From a virus, in the IMG/VR virus record IMGVR_UViG_3300021519_000018, positions 1 to 46,111 of that record: a stretch of DNA of 46,111 bases, one strand, 5' to 3'. Below the pieces are notes generated by a model that searched no databases, was not told where the DNA came from, and worked only from the letters and a program-made list of their open reading frames with translations. This document shows, piece after piece, positions 20,432 through 27,641 of this stretch (the stretch's first letter is position 1; the number at the start of each line of letters is the position of its first letter). The translations under genes were made by a program, and so were the position numbers.

Positions 20432-20641
20432 CTATTGTGTTGTGCGTGTGTAGTGCGGCACGGTTGTCGAGTTGTACGTGTAGTTGTGCGTGTAGTGGTG
20501 CGTGTAGTGGTGCGTGTAGTGCGGAGCGTTGTACGTGTCGATGGTGTAGTCCCACGCACGGCCGATAAGCCACGTTGAGAACATGAGGGCGATGATTGCG
20601 AGGGCGATCCCCGCGTACTTGTTGTAGGTGTTGCGGTTCAC
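20432..20641 (-). CDS. Small membrane protein with Tyr-Thr-His repeat tail
   Basis: 69 aa, GTG start with AAAGGCGG upstream. One hydrophobic span (GIALAIIALMFSTWLIG, about residues 11-27) is followed by a tail with the repeat YTHHYTHHYTHNYTYN, encoded by a 12-base tandem repeat around 20465-20520. The His/Tyr-rich tail could bind metal or another protein. Topology: short cytoplasmic or outer N-terminus, one span, polar tail. No family recognised. Confidence 0.55.
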   Translation of the reverse strand: MNRNTYNKYAGIALAIIALMFSTWLIGRAWDYTIDTYNAPHYTHHYTHHYTHNYTYNSTTVPHYTRTTQ

Positions 20642-20643
20642 GG

Positions 20644-20904
20644 CTAAGCCGCCTTTCTTGCGTAACTCTCTGGGCTAACGGTCATCGTGTAGCCTGCTGC
20701 TTCTTCGCTCCACCAGAGGGGCCAAGGCAATGCGAGTGGCTCTGGCCCGAGGGTTTCCGCCAGCCAGTCCATTGTTACGCTGAGCCGGTAGAGGCGGTTG
20801 CCTTCGGCGCGCGTGTCGATGTCGCTTGCGTAGGACGAGCCTACGCCTGCGACGTCCCACGCTTGCCGGACTAATGCGTACCGCTGTGGTGTGGTGAGGT
20901 ACAT
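20644..20904 (-). CDS. Unknown small protein
   Basis: 86 aa, ATG start with the strong ribosome binding site AAAGGAGG. Helical N-terminus (TTPQRYALVRQAWDVAG), a region with SVTMDWLAETLG and a Trp/Pro-rich segment (LALPWPLWWSEEAAGYTM). Soluble; no motif recognised. It begins next to the stop of the 35-aa membrane protein. Confidence 0.55.
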   Translation of the reverse strand: MYLTTPQRYALVRQAWDVAGVGSSYASDIDTRAEGNRLYRLSVTMDWLAETLGPEPLALPWPLWWSEEAAGYTMTVSPESYARKAA

Positions 20905-20906
20905 GC

Positions 20907-21014
20907 CTAAGCCTCCTTTGAGCGACGGTTGAGTGCCCTGTGGTGCAGCACCGCTGGGATGATGTGGAATGCCAGCACGAAAACGATTGCGACGATTGCG
21001 AACGTGGTGCTCAC
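20907..21014 (-). CDS. 35-residue membrane peptide
   Basis: GTG start two bases after the stop of the preceding gene. One hydrophobic span (FAIVAIVFVLAFHIIPAVL) followed by a basic tail (HHRALNRRSKEA). The stop lies next to the following start, and the end of its frame encodes that gene's ribosome binding site AAAGGAGG. The spacing and composition support a real membrane peptide. Confidence 0.5.
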   Translation of the reverse strand: MSTTFAIVAIVFVLAFHIIPAVLHHRALNRRSKEA

Positions 21015-21016
21015 GG

Positions 21017-21352
21017 CTACGCTGCCTTCGGGGCTGTGTAGCCGGAGGACTGCGTAGAGAGGTCGAAGTAGACGTCGTCTCCGAACTCGTGGCCTGCCGT
21101 CCGGAGCGCGTTGAGCGTGTTGATGGGGAGTTCGATCCCGACTGCTTCGAGGTCAGCGCGCATCGACGACACGTTCTCGGCCAAACGGAAGGGGTACGTG
21201 GCCGGGAACTCGTGGAGCGGCCGAGGATCGTGCTTCTCGGGGTCGGCGTCTACCGGCTGGGCACTGAACACGTCGGCCCAGTAGCCGTTTAGGGGCCGGT
21301 CGAAGCCAAAGTTCACAATGACGTCTGAGTACTGCACGGTGATGCGGGACAC
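21017..21352 (-). CDS. Unknown protein with hairpin leader L1
   Basis: 111 aa from the GTG at 21352, with AAAGGAG seven bases before it. Beta-rich start (SRITVQYSDVIVNFGFD), then YWADVFSAQPVDADPEKHDPR, a helix LAENVSSMRADLEAVGI, and a polar C-terminus. No family recognised. Its leader closely matches that of the gene at 22082, so the two genes are probably co-regulated. Confidence 0.55.
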   Translation of the reverse strand: MSRITVQYSDVIVNFGFDRPLNGYWADVFSAQPVDADPEKHDPRPLHEFPATYPFRLAENVSSMRADLEAVGIELPINTLNALRTAGHEFGDDVYFDLSTQSSGYTAPKAA

Positions 21353-21420
21353 GGTGTTGCTCCTTTGACGTTGGTGTAAGGCTTGAAATCTCCTAACCAC
21401 ACACGGTGTTTGTGTGGTAC
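21353..21420 (-). promoter_or_regulatory. Hairpin leader L1
   Basis: Minus-strand order: hairpin (ACCACACA / TGTGTGGT, 8-bp stem at 21396-21418, 7-base loop), TTTCAAG, CTTACACCAAC, ribosome binding site AAAGGAG, GTG. Leader L2 at 22083-22148 follows the same order with about four bases in five the same, and L3 at 23190-23254 keeps the hairpin and loop with a changed base pair. Confidence 0.6.
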
Positions 21421-21792
21421 TCAGTAAACAATTCGTACTGGGACGCCCGCTGCTCGACACTGTGAGATGCAGTGGCCGGTGCCTCGGGACTTGCCGTCCC
21501 AAAATGCGATAGCCCAGTCAGGCGCGCCTTCCTTGACCATGCGCGTGTTGCGCTTGAAACCGGCGCTGCGTCCTTCCACGTCCCAGTTCGCCGTGTACAC
21601 GGTGAGCGAGGGCATGAGGCGGCGTTCGGCGTGCCAGTCGCGCACTAGTTCGTCTACTCCGCGTGCGCACCCCACGACTACGTGTGGCTTGTAGTCGTTC
21701 GTGTCGCAGTGGTAGTAGAAGGCGGACAGTTGCCTGTGGACCTTCTCTGCGTCACTCCAATCGCGCATACCGGTGATGAGTAGCGTCTTCAT
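21421..21792 (-). CDS. SLOG-superfamily YspA/DUF2493-like protein
   Basis: 123 aa from the ATG at 21792. Rossmann-like SLOG signatures: TLLITGMRDWSD at the N-terminus, VVVGCARGVDELVRDWH, YTANWDVEGRSAGFKRNTRMV, and WAIAFWDGKSRGTGH, which match the order of motifs in the YspA/DUF2493 family. SLOG proteins bind nucleotide-derived ligands and often act in stress or conflict signalling. Its stop abuts hairpin leader L1. Together with the adjacent DUF4326-like gene it forms a pair seen in many phage accessory regions. Confidence 0.75.
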   Translation of the reverse strand: MKTLLITGMRDWSDAEKVHRQLSAFYYHCDTNDYKPHVVVGCARGVDELVRDWHAERRLMPSLTVYTANWDVEGRSAGFKRNTRMVKEGAPDWAIAFWDGKSRGTGHCISQCRAAGVPVRIVY

Positions 21793-21794
21793 GG

Positions 21795-22082
21795 CTAGAA
21801 AGCCTCCTTCGGGAGAAGCCGCATCCAGTCCACAGCCTTTTCGATAACGCGCGCGTGGCAGGTGGCAGAGTTCGGCCTGCAGCCCGGGCACACCAGCACG
21901 AACTCGCGCTCTGCATTAGCGATCTCACGCAGGTACGCGAGCGCAGGGCCACCAGACTGGATCTCGGTCCACAGCCACGCGCGATACCTCGGGATGGTGG
22001 CACCCGGGTTTCCCTTCACAGCGGGAAAGGGGTTACCAAGCGGTGACGGACGACCAACTGGGTAATGCGGCAAGGTAGTCAC
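21795..22082 (-). CDS. DUF4326-like protein
   Basis: 95 aa from a GTG at 22082 with AAAGGAG seven bases upstream. Motif order fits DUF4326: HYPVGRPSPLGNPF near the N-terminus, IPRYRAWLW helix, then LVCPGCRPNSATCHARVIE with the Cys/His cluster likely to bind metal. Function of the family is not established; a nucleotide-linked role is often supposed because it is found next to SLOG-type genes, as here. Confidence 0.6.
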   Translation of the reverse strand: MTTLPHYPVGRPSPLGNPFPAVKGNPGATIPRYRAWLWTEIQSGGPALAYLREIANAEREFVLVCPGCRPNSATCHARVIEKAVDWMRLLPKEAF

Positions 22083-22148
22083 GGTGTTGCTCCTTTGCTG
22101 TTGGTGTAACGATTGAAAGCTTCTGACCACACACGCTTTTAGTGTGGT
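22083..22148 (-). promoter_or_regulatory. Hairpin leader L2
   Basis: Minus-strand order: hairpin (ACCACAC / GTGTGGT, 7-bp stem at 22126-22148, 9-base loop), TTTCAAT, GTTACACCAAC, AAAGGAG, GTG. Same order as L1. It lies downstream of the strong hairpin at 22200-22228, which suggests that transcription restarts here. Confidence 0.6.
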
Positions 22149-22199
22149 ACGCCGTAGACGTTCGTTTCTGATCTACCACCCCGGCGCTCCCCCGGGGTT

Positions 22200-22228
22200 G
22201 GGGCTGGTGCGGTGTTTGCACCAGCCCC
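22200..22228 (-). terminator. Strong hairpin after the first leftward gene unit
   Basis: A perfect 11-bp stem, GGGGCTGGTGC (22200-22210) with GCACCAGCCCC (22218-22228), 7-base loop. On the minus strand it lies 10 bases after the stop of the gene at 22238-22567 and is followed by a second G/C palindrome (CCCCGGGG). No U-tract, as is common in actinobacterial terminators. Confidence 0.6.
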
Positions 22229-22237
22229 CGGCGCGCG

Positions 22238-22567
22238 CTACGCGACGAACACGCTGAGCACGCCTTCGTCAAGCAGCCCGAGACCCTTCCCGTACACGCC
22301 ACTCTGCTGGCAGAAGGTGACGATCTGGGGCCGCAGCGGCTTCTTGCGGTCGAAGAGCCAGTGCTCCGGGAAGGACACGCGGACGTGGGTCCCGTTGTAA
22401 AGGACCCCGTAGCAGTACGAGAAGTCCCAGTACGGGAAGAACGCGCTGGGGTCGGCAAGCAGGCGCAGTCGGGTGACGCGCTTGAGGCGCGCGTCGTTGA
22501 TTGCGACGGTGAACTCGGTGGCCGGGTGCGAGCCGACCAGCGTGTTGGTCTCGTAAGAGTGCGTCAT
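22238..22567 (-). CDS. Unknown phage protein
   Basis: 109 aa, ATG start two bases after the previous stop. Mixed beta/alpha: EFTVAINDARLKRVTRLRLLAD, YWDFSYCYGVLYNGTHVRVSF, DRKKPLRPQIVTFCQQSG and a hydrophobic C-terminus. Looks like a compact beta-sheet protein; no family recognised. It ends the first three-gene unit of the leftward block. Confidence 0.55.
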   Translation of the reverse strand: MTHSYETNTLVGSHPATEFTVAINDARLKRVTRLRLLADPSAFFPYWDFSYCYGVLYNGTHVRVSFPEHWLFDRKKPLRPQIVTFCQQSGVYGKGLGLLDEGVLSVFVA

Positions 22568-22569
22568 AA

Positions 22570-22947
22570 CTAAGCCTCCGTGGTGGTGTACGGCGTGGTC
22601 GGCTTGCGGTAGCCGTGGATTGCGTCAAGCAGGTTGGTCGCCAGCATCATGGCCTCGTGGTTGCCATGCGACTGCCAGTCCATGGAGGACGTGCAGGGTG
22701 GCGTGGGTGCGATTGCTGCTGCAACCTCGCCGGTGTCAAGGATGAGGAACCACATTGGCGGCGTGTGTGCCAGTGTGGCGCGGCCAAGCGTGGTGTGCGC
22801 TACGTCGGCCTTGTTCAACAGCGTCTGCCACTCGCTAAGCGAGTAAAGCGTGCACTGGTCGTCGAAGGCGCGGTCCTGCGGGTCCAGATGGTGCGGGTGG
22901 TGATCGTCCCACACTGGGTTACCGAAGAGATCGTCGTAAGTGTCCAT
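22570..22947 (-). CDS. Unknown phage protein
   Basis: 125 aa, ATG start overlapping the preceding stop region, with GAGGG upstream. His/Asp-rich N-terminus (DDHHPHHLDPQDRAFDD) that could bind metal, then LYSLSEWQTLLNKADVA, a strand MWFLILDTGEVAAAI and a C-terminal helix. No motif recognised. Confidence 0.55.
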   Translation of the reverse strand: MDTYDDLFGNPVWDDHHPHHLDPQDRAFDDQCTLYSLSEWQTLLNKADVAHTTLGRATLAHTPPMWFLILDTGEVAAAIAPTPPCTSSMDWQSHGNHEAMMLATNLLDAIHGYRKPTTPYTTTEA

Positions 22948-22949
22948 GG

Positions 22950-23189
22950 CTAGATTCCCTCCACGGTGAGCGAGTAGATGTTGGTGACGACCCCGGTGAA
23001 GGAGTCCGTGAACTCGTAGAAGGACGGCGGTCCGAACGTGGTGATAGCGATGCAGCCGATCCGGTACGCGAGGTAGTCGCGGTCCGGACCGTCTCCGTCG
23101 CAGTCGTGGCAGCAGTAGCCAGACTCAAGCATCCGCTCGTATCCGGCTTCGTTGATGTTGTCGCACTGCGCTGCGGTAAGGGAAGGCAT
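22950..23189 (-). CDS. First leftward gene, small CxxC protein
   Basis: 79 aa from the ATG at 23189 with AAAGGATC upstream. N-terminal helix (LTAAQCDNINEAGYERML), a CCHDCDGDGPDRD knuckle that may bind zinc or calcium, then a beta-rich C-terminus. Being first behind the divergent region, it is probably among the earliest expressed genes. No family recognised. Confidence 0.55.
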   Translation of the reverse strand: MPSLTAAQCDNINEAGYERMLESGYCCHDCDGDGPDRDYLAYRIGCIAITTFGPPSFYEFTDSFTGVVTNIYSLTVEGI

Positions 23190-23254
23190 GGTGTGATCCT
23201 TTGCTGTTGCTGTTGCTATTGACCTTCGCCTCTGCACACACGGTGTTCGTGTGC
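23190..23254 (-). promoter_or_regulatory. Hairpin leader L3
   Basis: Hairpin CACACG-GTGTT-CGTGTG (23237-23253), or the alternative pairing GCACAC/GTGTGC (23234-23254). Compared with L1 the outer C-G pair is replaced by G-C, a compensatory change, and the loop sequence CGGTGTT is kept. Followed by GCAACAGCAACAGCAAAGGAT and the ATG at 23189. Confidence 0.5.
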
Positions 23255-23754
23255 TAGCAGTAGCGATCCGTCAAGCGGCAAGGCTCACAAGCAGCAGCAA
23301 CGCGTTGGTAAGCGGCGAGTAGCGTTGGAGTGCAACGAGTAAGGAGGCAACACGGTAAGTAGACACGCAAACACGGAGACGCTGCCGGTATACGGCGCGT
23401 TACCGGTGGCTTGAAACCGTTGCTGCTCCTGCGAACTCAGGAACCACAAGCACGAAACCCGGAAACGAGAGACGGTGATACCTAGAAACCTGTGAACTGC
23501 AACAAGTTGCTTTGCTAGTGCACTACGATGACTTTGGCACAGGGGGGTGGCCCGGTTCCGCTCCGAGTCTCTATTTACTGTTACCGTCTGTGAACGGCTA
23601 GGGGAAAGGGATTGCGCACCTTGCTGCCCGAGTCCAGCACCCTGTCTCTCTTTCTAAAAAACTAGAAACTAGAGACAAGCGGCATTCGCTCTTAGCGCCC
23701 AGAACACCCGTAACCTAGTTATTAGTTGCCAAAACGCTGTGAGCGGAGACTAAG
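23255..23754. other. Main divergent intergenic region
   Basis: About 500 bases between the leftward and rightward blocks with no convincing gene or tRNA. Contents: a 6-bp inverted repeat CCGGTA/TACCGG (23385-23406), a TTGAAACC string like the other leaders (23411), TTTACTGTTACCGTC (about 23575) related to the element before the Rpf-like gene, a two-part hairpin at 23644-23676, and an A/T-rich stretch TAACCTAGTTATTAG just before the terminase ribosome binding site. The region should contain promoters for both blocks; none could be fixed with confidence. A 40-codon open frame at 23483-23605 lacks a ribosome binding site. Confidence 0.5.
23644..23676 (+). other. Two-helix hairpin upstream of terminase
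   Basis: GTCTCT (23644-23649) pairs with AGAGAC (23671-23676), and inside it TTTCTA (23651-23656) pairs with TAGAAA (23663-23668), with a 1x2 internal loop and a loop of AAAAAC. It lies about 80 bases before the terminase start, in the probable 5' leader of the late transcript. Confidence 0.5.
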
Positions 23755-25176
23755 TTGCCAGTAGTGGCAGACGAAGTACTAGACCTAGGCCAAGACGGTT
23801 ACGTACCACTTCCCGCACAGGAACGGTTTCATCGTTCCGAGGCAAAGTTCCGGCTTTACTCTGGGGGCTTTGGTTCCGGTAAGTCGCTTTGCGGTTGTCG
23901 TGAAGCTATTTACTACGCGCTCAGGTACCCGGGCAGCTTTGGGATCATTGGTCGCCTGCGTTTCAAGGACCTAGAGACCACCACCCAGCGAACCTTCTGG
24001 CAGCAGCTTGAGCAAATGGGGCTGCGCCGCAAGCCGTACGTTCTGGACTTCAACCAGCGCACCCAGATCCTGAAACTCGGTAACGGGTCAGACATCCTGT
24101 TTACCGGGCTTGACGACGAAATGAAGCTGCGCTCCGCTGAGTACAGCTGGATGTACGTTGACGAGGGTTCAGAAGTCCCTGACGAGATTTACCAGACCCT
24201 GCTGGGCCGTCTCCGTTACAAAGAGCCGCGGCGAATGTGGATTACCACCAACCCGGGCGCTAGCGGGTGGATCCGCAAGAACTTCGTACAGACCCGCAAA
24301 GACGGTTTCGATCACTTCCACGCGCCAACAACCGAGAACACTTACCTACCCAAGGACTACCTAGAGTCGCTGCTGGCCGATTACCCGGCTGTGTGGCGAG
24401 AGCGGTATATCCAAGGTAGCTGGACCGCGTTTGAGGGCCAAGTGTTCACAATGGCCGACGAGAAGCAGCACGTTATTGACGACTGGACCCCGACAAAGGA
24501 CCACCTGATCTACGAAGGGTGGGACTTTGGGTACAGAAACCCGACCGCAATTGTCTGGTACGCAGTGCACCCCAGCGGGGAAGAGCCAATCGTTGTGTTT
24601 GCGGAGCACGAGGCACGCGAACAAATGCCCAACTGGCACGGTGCCCAGATCCGGGCTATTTACAAGCACTTCAACATTGACCCCAACAAGGTCCAGCGCT
24701 GGGGAGACCCTGCCGGTACTCAGGTTCAGGGACTACGGGGGCGTTCGTACGTACAAGAATACGGGGATATGGGCTTCTACGGAATCCAGCCCTCCACCCG
24801 GGAGCCTTCTACTCGGGCTTTGCGACTAGGCAAGCTGCTGTCTACCCAGCTCCGGACAGCAGACGGGTCGGTACCGGCAATCCAGTTCTGCCGACGTGCC
24901 CGACGTACGTGGAACTCGGTTCTCGGGCTTCGGTACGCGGAGCAGCGGACAAACTTGGGGCAGGATCCCAAAGAGTCGTTCCACAAAGACAACGATCACT
25001 TGTTCGACGCCTTGGGTTACGCGCTAATGGCTGCCCCGCTGCCGGAAAACAAGGACGACAGAGCCGATATCCCCGGAGTTACAAAGCCATTTACCCCGGC
25101 AGAGATAGAGCGTTACGAACACAAGCGCTACGAGCAAGAGACAAGCGCAGTTGGACTCTACGGAATAGACATATAA
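23755..25176 (+). CDS. terL: Terminase large subunit
   Basis: 473 aa, TTG start with GGAG seven bases upstream. The N-terminal ATPase has Walker A GGFGSGKS (37-44) and Walker B MYVDE (Asp137-Glu138) followed by GSEVP; coupling motif WITTNPGA follows. The C-terminal nuclease begins at GWDFGYRNPTAIVW with its first acidic residue and ends in DNDHLFDALGYAL with further ones. It packages DNA into the prohead through the portal (27642). Full length for the family. The small subunit was not clearly identified. Confidence 0.93.
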   Translation: MPVVADEVLDLGQDGYVPLPAQERFHRSEAKFRLYSGGFGSGKSLCGCREAIYYALRYPGSFGIIGRLRFKDLETTTQRTFWQQLEQMGLRRKPYVLDFNQRTQILKLGNGSDILFTGLDDEMKLRSAEYSWMYVDEGSEVPDEIYQTLLGRLRYKEPRRMWITTNPGASGWIRKNFVQTRKDGFDHFHAPTTENTYLPKDYLESLLADYPAVWRERYIQGSWTAFEGQVFTMADEKQHVIDDWTPTKDHLIYEGWDFGYRNPTAIVWYAVHPSGEEPIVVFAEHEAREQMPNWHGAQIRAIYKHFNIDPNKVQRWGDPAGTQVQGLRGRSYVQEYGDMGFYGIQPSTREPSTRALRLGKLLSTQLRTADGSVPAIQFCRRARRTWNSVLGLRYAEQRTNLGQDPKESFHKDNDHLFDALGYALMAAPLPENKDDRADIPGVTKPFTPAEIERYEHKRYEQETSAVGLYGIDI

Positions 25177-25227
25177 ACAGCGTGGTTGCTGCACAATACC
25201 TAGTTATGGCGACAAGGAGTCACCAAA

Positions 25228-25656
25228 TTGGCTGACCGCTGGGTTGATAACCCTCACATATTCCCAAACTGCTGTCACAGGTGCCTGAAATCAGGGGTCG
25301 ATAACGGCCCCTACTTCCACGAAGAGTGGGACTATTGCCAGCCAGACAGGTGGCCGGGTCCAGACCCCGCGTACCCGCGCCGCGCTCGCAAGTTTACCTG
25401 CCGCAGTTGCTTCCAATATGCGGCGTCGCAACCCGGTGCTCCCCTACTGGACTCCTCCGCAAAGCAGCTTAGCGAGGCATCGGATCGGATTATGCAGCTA
25501 GAGGCTTCGCTTGCCGAGGCAAACGGACGACCCACGTACGTTGACGCCGACCAGCTGGTAGAGAAGATCAGCGTGGCGTTCAAGGCAAATCAGGAAGCTG
25601 AGTCAAAGGCGCGCCGACCTGCAGCAAAGCCCGCAGTGAAGAAGGCTGCTAAGTGA
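25228..25656 (+). CDS. Small zinc-ribbon/coiled-coil protein after terminase
   Basis: 142 aa, TTG start with GGAG upstream. N-terminal Cys/His knuckles (CCHRC near 15-19, CRSC near 60-63) should bind zinc; then a helix SEASDRIMQLEASLAEANGR and a Lys/Ala-rich tail (RRPAAKPAVKKAAK) of the DNA-binding kind. Position after TerL would suit a packaging or head accessory; no family recognised. Confidence 0.6.
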   Translation: MADRWVDNPHIFPNCCHRCLKSGVDNGPYFHEEWDYCQPDRWPGPDPAYPRRARKFTCRSCFQYAASQPGAPLLDSSAKQLSEASDRIMQLEASLAEANGRPTYVDADQLVEKISVAFKANQEAESKARRPAAKPAVKKAAK

Positions 25657-25958
25657 TCTCCGTAATCGCGCTGGTTTCTATTGTTTCTGCCTTTGGTGCC
25701 ATTCTTTGGTGGAAGCACGTTGAGTCCAAGGCAATTGCTCACACAATTGAGAGTTACGAACGTCTTGCGAGTGAGTCTCTTGCGACAACTCGTGAGCTTT
25801 CAGAAAAGGTGCAGAGGCCGTGGGGTGACGTCCCCCCCAGTACGCCTCCAACCGACGATATTTCAGAACTGGATACCGCGTGGGTCAACTCGCCGGAATC
25901 TATTGTTCCGTTTGACGATGATCTTGCAGCCTTCAGCGACGAACTTGAGGAGATTTAG
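25653..25958 (+). CDS. Small membrane-anchored protein
   Basis: 101 aa, GTG start in a GTGA overlap with the previous stop. An N-terminal hydrophobic span (ISVIALVSIVSAFGAILWW) acts as a signal anchor; a helical stretch and an acidic, Pro-containing tail follow (DDISELDTAW, DDDLAAFSDELEEI). The tail would be exposed. A spanin-like or head-associated role is possible, but no family was recognised. Confidence 0.55.
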   Translation: MISVIALVSIVSAFGAILWWKHVESKAIAHTIESYERLASESLATTRELSEKVQRPWGDVPPSTPPTDDISELDTAWVNSPESIVPFDDDLAAFSDELEEI

Positions 25959-26236
25959 TGCCGGTTTCAAGTACAGCAGTAACAGTTGCCGTAACAGCAA
26001 CCCCGCTTTTCCTTTCTGCTACTGCTCGCAAGCGTTTCTTTGTGAGCAATGACAGCGGCTCAAACGTGTACATCGGTGGACCTGACGTAACCGCAGTCAC
26101 CGGCTACACCCTTGCGACAGGCAAGACGTTTGAAGTGTCACAACAGTTCCCCACAGACGGCTCCGCAAAGTACCAGTGGTTTGCAATTACTGGCTCTGGA
26201 AACCTTGTGGTTCGCGTTGTTGAAGTGAGGGGCTAA
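25958..26236 (+). CDS. Small beta-sandwich virion protein
   Basis: 92 aa, GTG start sharing the G of a TAG stop. All-beta with Val/Thr/Gly repeats (TAVTVAVTATPLFLSATARK, FFVSNDSGSNVYIGGPDV, GNLVVRVVEVRG). Composition resembles small decoration or fibre-attachment proteins of phage heads. The following two genes are of the same type. Confidence 0.55.
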   Translation: MPVSSTAVTVAVTATPLFLSATARKRFFVSNDSGSNVYIGGPDVTAVTGYTLATGKTFEVSQQFPTDGSAKYQWFAITGSGNLVVRVVEVRG

Positions 26237-26649
26237 TGGCCTCCGGCTTCAGCGATTACTTTGAAAACAAGGTGCTGGGGCTGTTGTTTGGCGGTGTCGC
26301 GTACACAATCCCGTCCACTTATTACGTTGGTTTGTGGACAACAACTCTTTCTGACAGCTCAACCGGTTCAACTTCAGGTGAGCCAGTGGGCGGTGGTTAT
26401 GCCCGCGTTGCACTTACTAATAACAGCTCTAACTTTTCCTCGGTAACCATCGGCGAAACCTCAAACATTCCTTTGATTGCTTTTGCTGCGTCAACCGCTA
26501 GCTGGGGAACGATAACCAACGTTGGGCTTTGCGATGCTATTACTGGTGGGAACCTTTTGGCCTACAGCAGTTTTGTAACACCAATTTCCGTTGCTCAGTA
26601 CGACACGGTTATTTTCAAGCCCGGCGATTTTGATATCACACTGAACTAG
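26236..26649 (+). CDS. Phage head/tail-fibre-like beta protein
   Basis: 137 aa, ATG start overlapping the previous stop (TAATG). Sequence runs YFENKVLGLLFGG, STYYVGLWTTTLSDSSTG, GGGYARVALTNNSSNFSS, then WGTITNVGLCDAITGGNLLAY; this matches a common family of small phage tail or fibre proteins ('phage tail fibre protein' in annotations, with a YVGLxT start and a W-T-xx-GL repeat). Virion component; exact position unknown. Confidence 0.65.
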   Translation: MASGFSDYFENKVLGLLFGGVAYTIPSTYYVGLWTTTLSDSSTGSTSGEPVGGGYARVALTNNSSNFSSVTIGETSNIPLIAFAASTASWGTITNVGLCDAITGGNLLAYSSFVTPISVAQYDTVIFKPGDFDITLN

Positions 26650-26657
26650 GAGGACAA

Positions 26658-27404
26658 GTGGCAGACGATGTAACTCTTGGCGCGATGTCCGGTGGGTCGG
26701 TTGTTGCTACCGATGATTCTGGAACTGGTCACGTACAACTAATCAAGTTGGCCTATTCAGCAGATGGTTCCCGGGTCCCGATTACCGCCGACACCAACGG
26801 CCTGAAGGTCAACGTCGGCAACACGGTCACGGTGTCACTCGGTGCTGCACTCCCCACCGGCTCTAACGTAATCGGTGCGGTTACTCAGAGCGGTACGTGG
26901 AACGTCGGCGCGATTACCACGCTCCCCGCGCTCGCAACCGGCTCCAACGTAATCGGTGCCGTCACTCAGAGTGGTACTTGGAACGTTGGTTCAATTACAA
27001 CGCTTCCCGCTGTAGTCAACGCTGCTGGTACTAACGACATTGGCGGGGTCAAAATGACCCACAAGCCAACGCCGTACAAGTTGCTTTCCGCGGCAACAAC
27101 AAACGCAACGTCAGTATCAGCGGTTGCTAACACTTTGCTGTACGGCATTTATATCAGCAACATCAACGCAGCAGTGCGGTATGTCAAGTTCTACAACAAG
27201 GCGTCGGCACCGACCGTTGGTACTGATACTCCGGTTTTTGTTCTTGCAGTGCCCACCGCAGCCCCGGTTGCTTTGTCATTCCCGGCTGGAATCAACTTTA
27301 CGACTGGGCTTGCTTTTGCCACGACGACTGGCGCTGCTGACTCTGACACCGCTGCGGTGGCTCTTAACGAAGTCATTGTCAACTTGGTGTACGCGACCTA
27401 CTAA
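26658..27404 (+). CDS. Repeat-containing virion protein (possible head fibre)
   Basis: 248 aa, GTG start with AGGAGG just upstream. The middle has two 27-residue repeats, each starting TGSNVIGAVTQSGTWNVG and ending ITTLPA, plus a degenerate third (GTNDIGGVKM). Such Gly-Val repeats form a beta-helical or fibrous stalk. The C-terminal domain is a beta-sandwich (YGIYISNINAAVRYVKFYNK, VFVLAVPTA, LNEVIVNLVYATY) of the type found in many phage structural proteins. Probably a surface fibre or decoration protein. Confidence 0.6.
   Translation: MADDVTLGAMSGGSVVATDDSGTGHVQLIKLAYSADGSRVPITADTNGLKVNVGNTVTVSLGAALPTGSNVIGAVTQSGTWNVGAITTLPALATGSNVIGAVTQSGTWNVGSITTLPAVVNAAGTNDIGGVKMTHKPTPYKLLSAATTNATSVSAVANTLLYGIYISNINAAVRYVKFYNKASAPTVGTDTPVFVLAVPTAAPVALSFPAGINFTTGLAFATTTGAADSDTAAVALNEVIVNLVYATY
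26856..27017 (+). repeat. 81-base tandem repeat in the 248-aa gene
   Basis: Two copies with an 81-base period (26856 and 26937), same reading frame, differing mostly at third codon positions. This shows an old duplication kept at protein level. Confidence 0.75.
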
Positions 27405-27628
27405 TGACGCTTCTGCTGCTTGTTACGTTACATCCGTCTGACCGTTACGCAAGCGCAGTTGTGCCAGCTTTGTCTGAATTGCCTGCAGTTGCAGAAGCAA
27501 GGGCTTCTGATACTGCTTCTTCGCTTGTTGAAGCAATTACCGAGTTTTCAACGTCGGTCCCGCCTCGCACCAGTTCCAGTGCTGTTAGCACTAGTAGTGG
27601 ACGCAATTCTTTTGGTTCAGTTCAGTAA
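27404..27628 (+). CDS. Small Ser/Ala-rich protein before the portal
   Basis: 74 aa, ATG start overlapping the previous stop (TAATG). N-terminal hydrophobic stretch (TLLLLVTLHPSD) then a helix rich in Ala/Ser/Val and a Ser/Thr-rich tail (SSAVSTSSGRNSFG). Another open frame overlaps from 27420; the coupling and start codon favour this one. No family recognised. Confidence 0.5.
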   Translation: MTLLLLVTLHPSDRYASAVVPALSELPAVAEARASDTASSLVEAITEFSTSVPPRTSSSAVSTSSGRNSFGSVQ

Positions 27629-27641
27629 CTAAGGAGTTTTT

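Noticed and set aside
20416-20568. 50-codon Cys-rich frame on the plus strand with a good AAAGGAG before GTG
   Set aside because: The apparent ribosome binding site is part of a repeated minus-strand motif, and the Cys-rich text is the antisense of the Tyr-Thr-His repeat. It stands alone against the transcription direction.
23483-23605. 40-codon open frame upstream of terminase
   Set aside because: No ribosome binding site before any start codon and no protein-like composition beyond chance.
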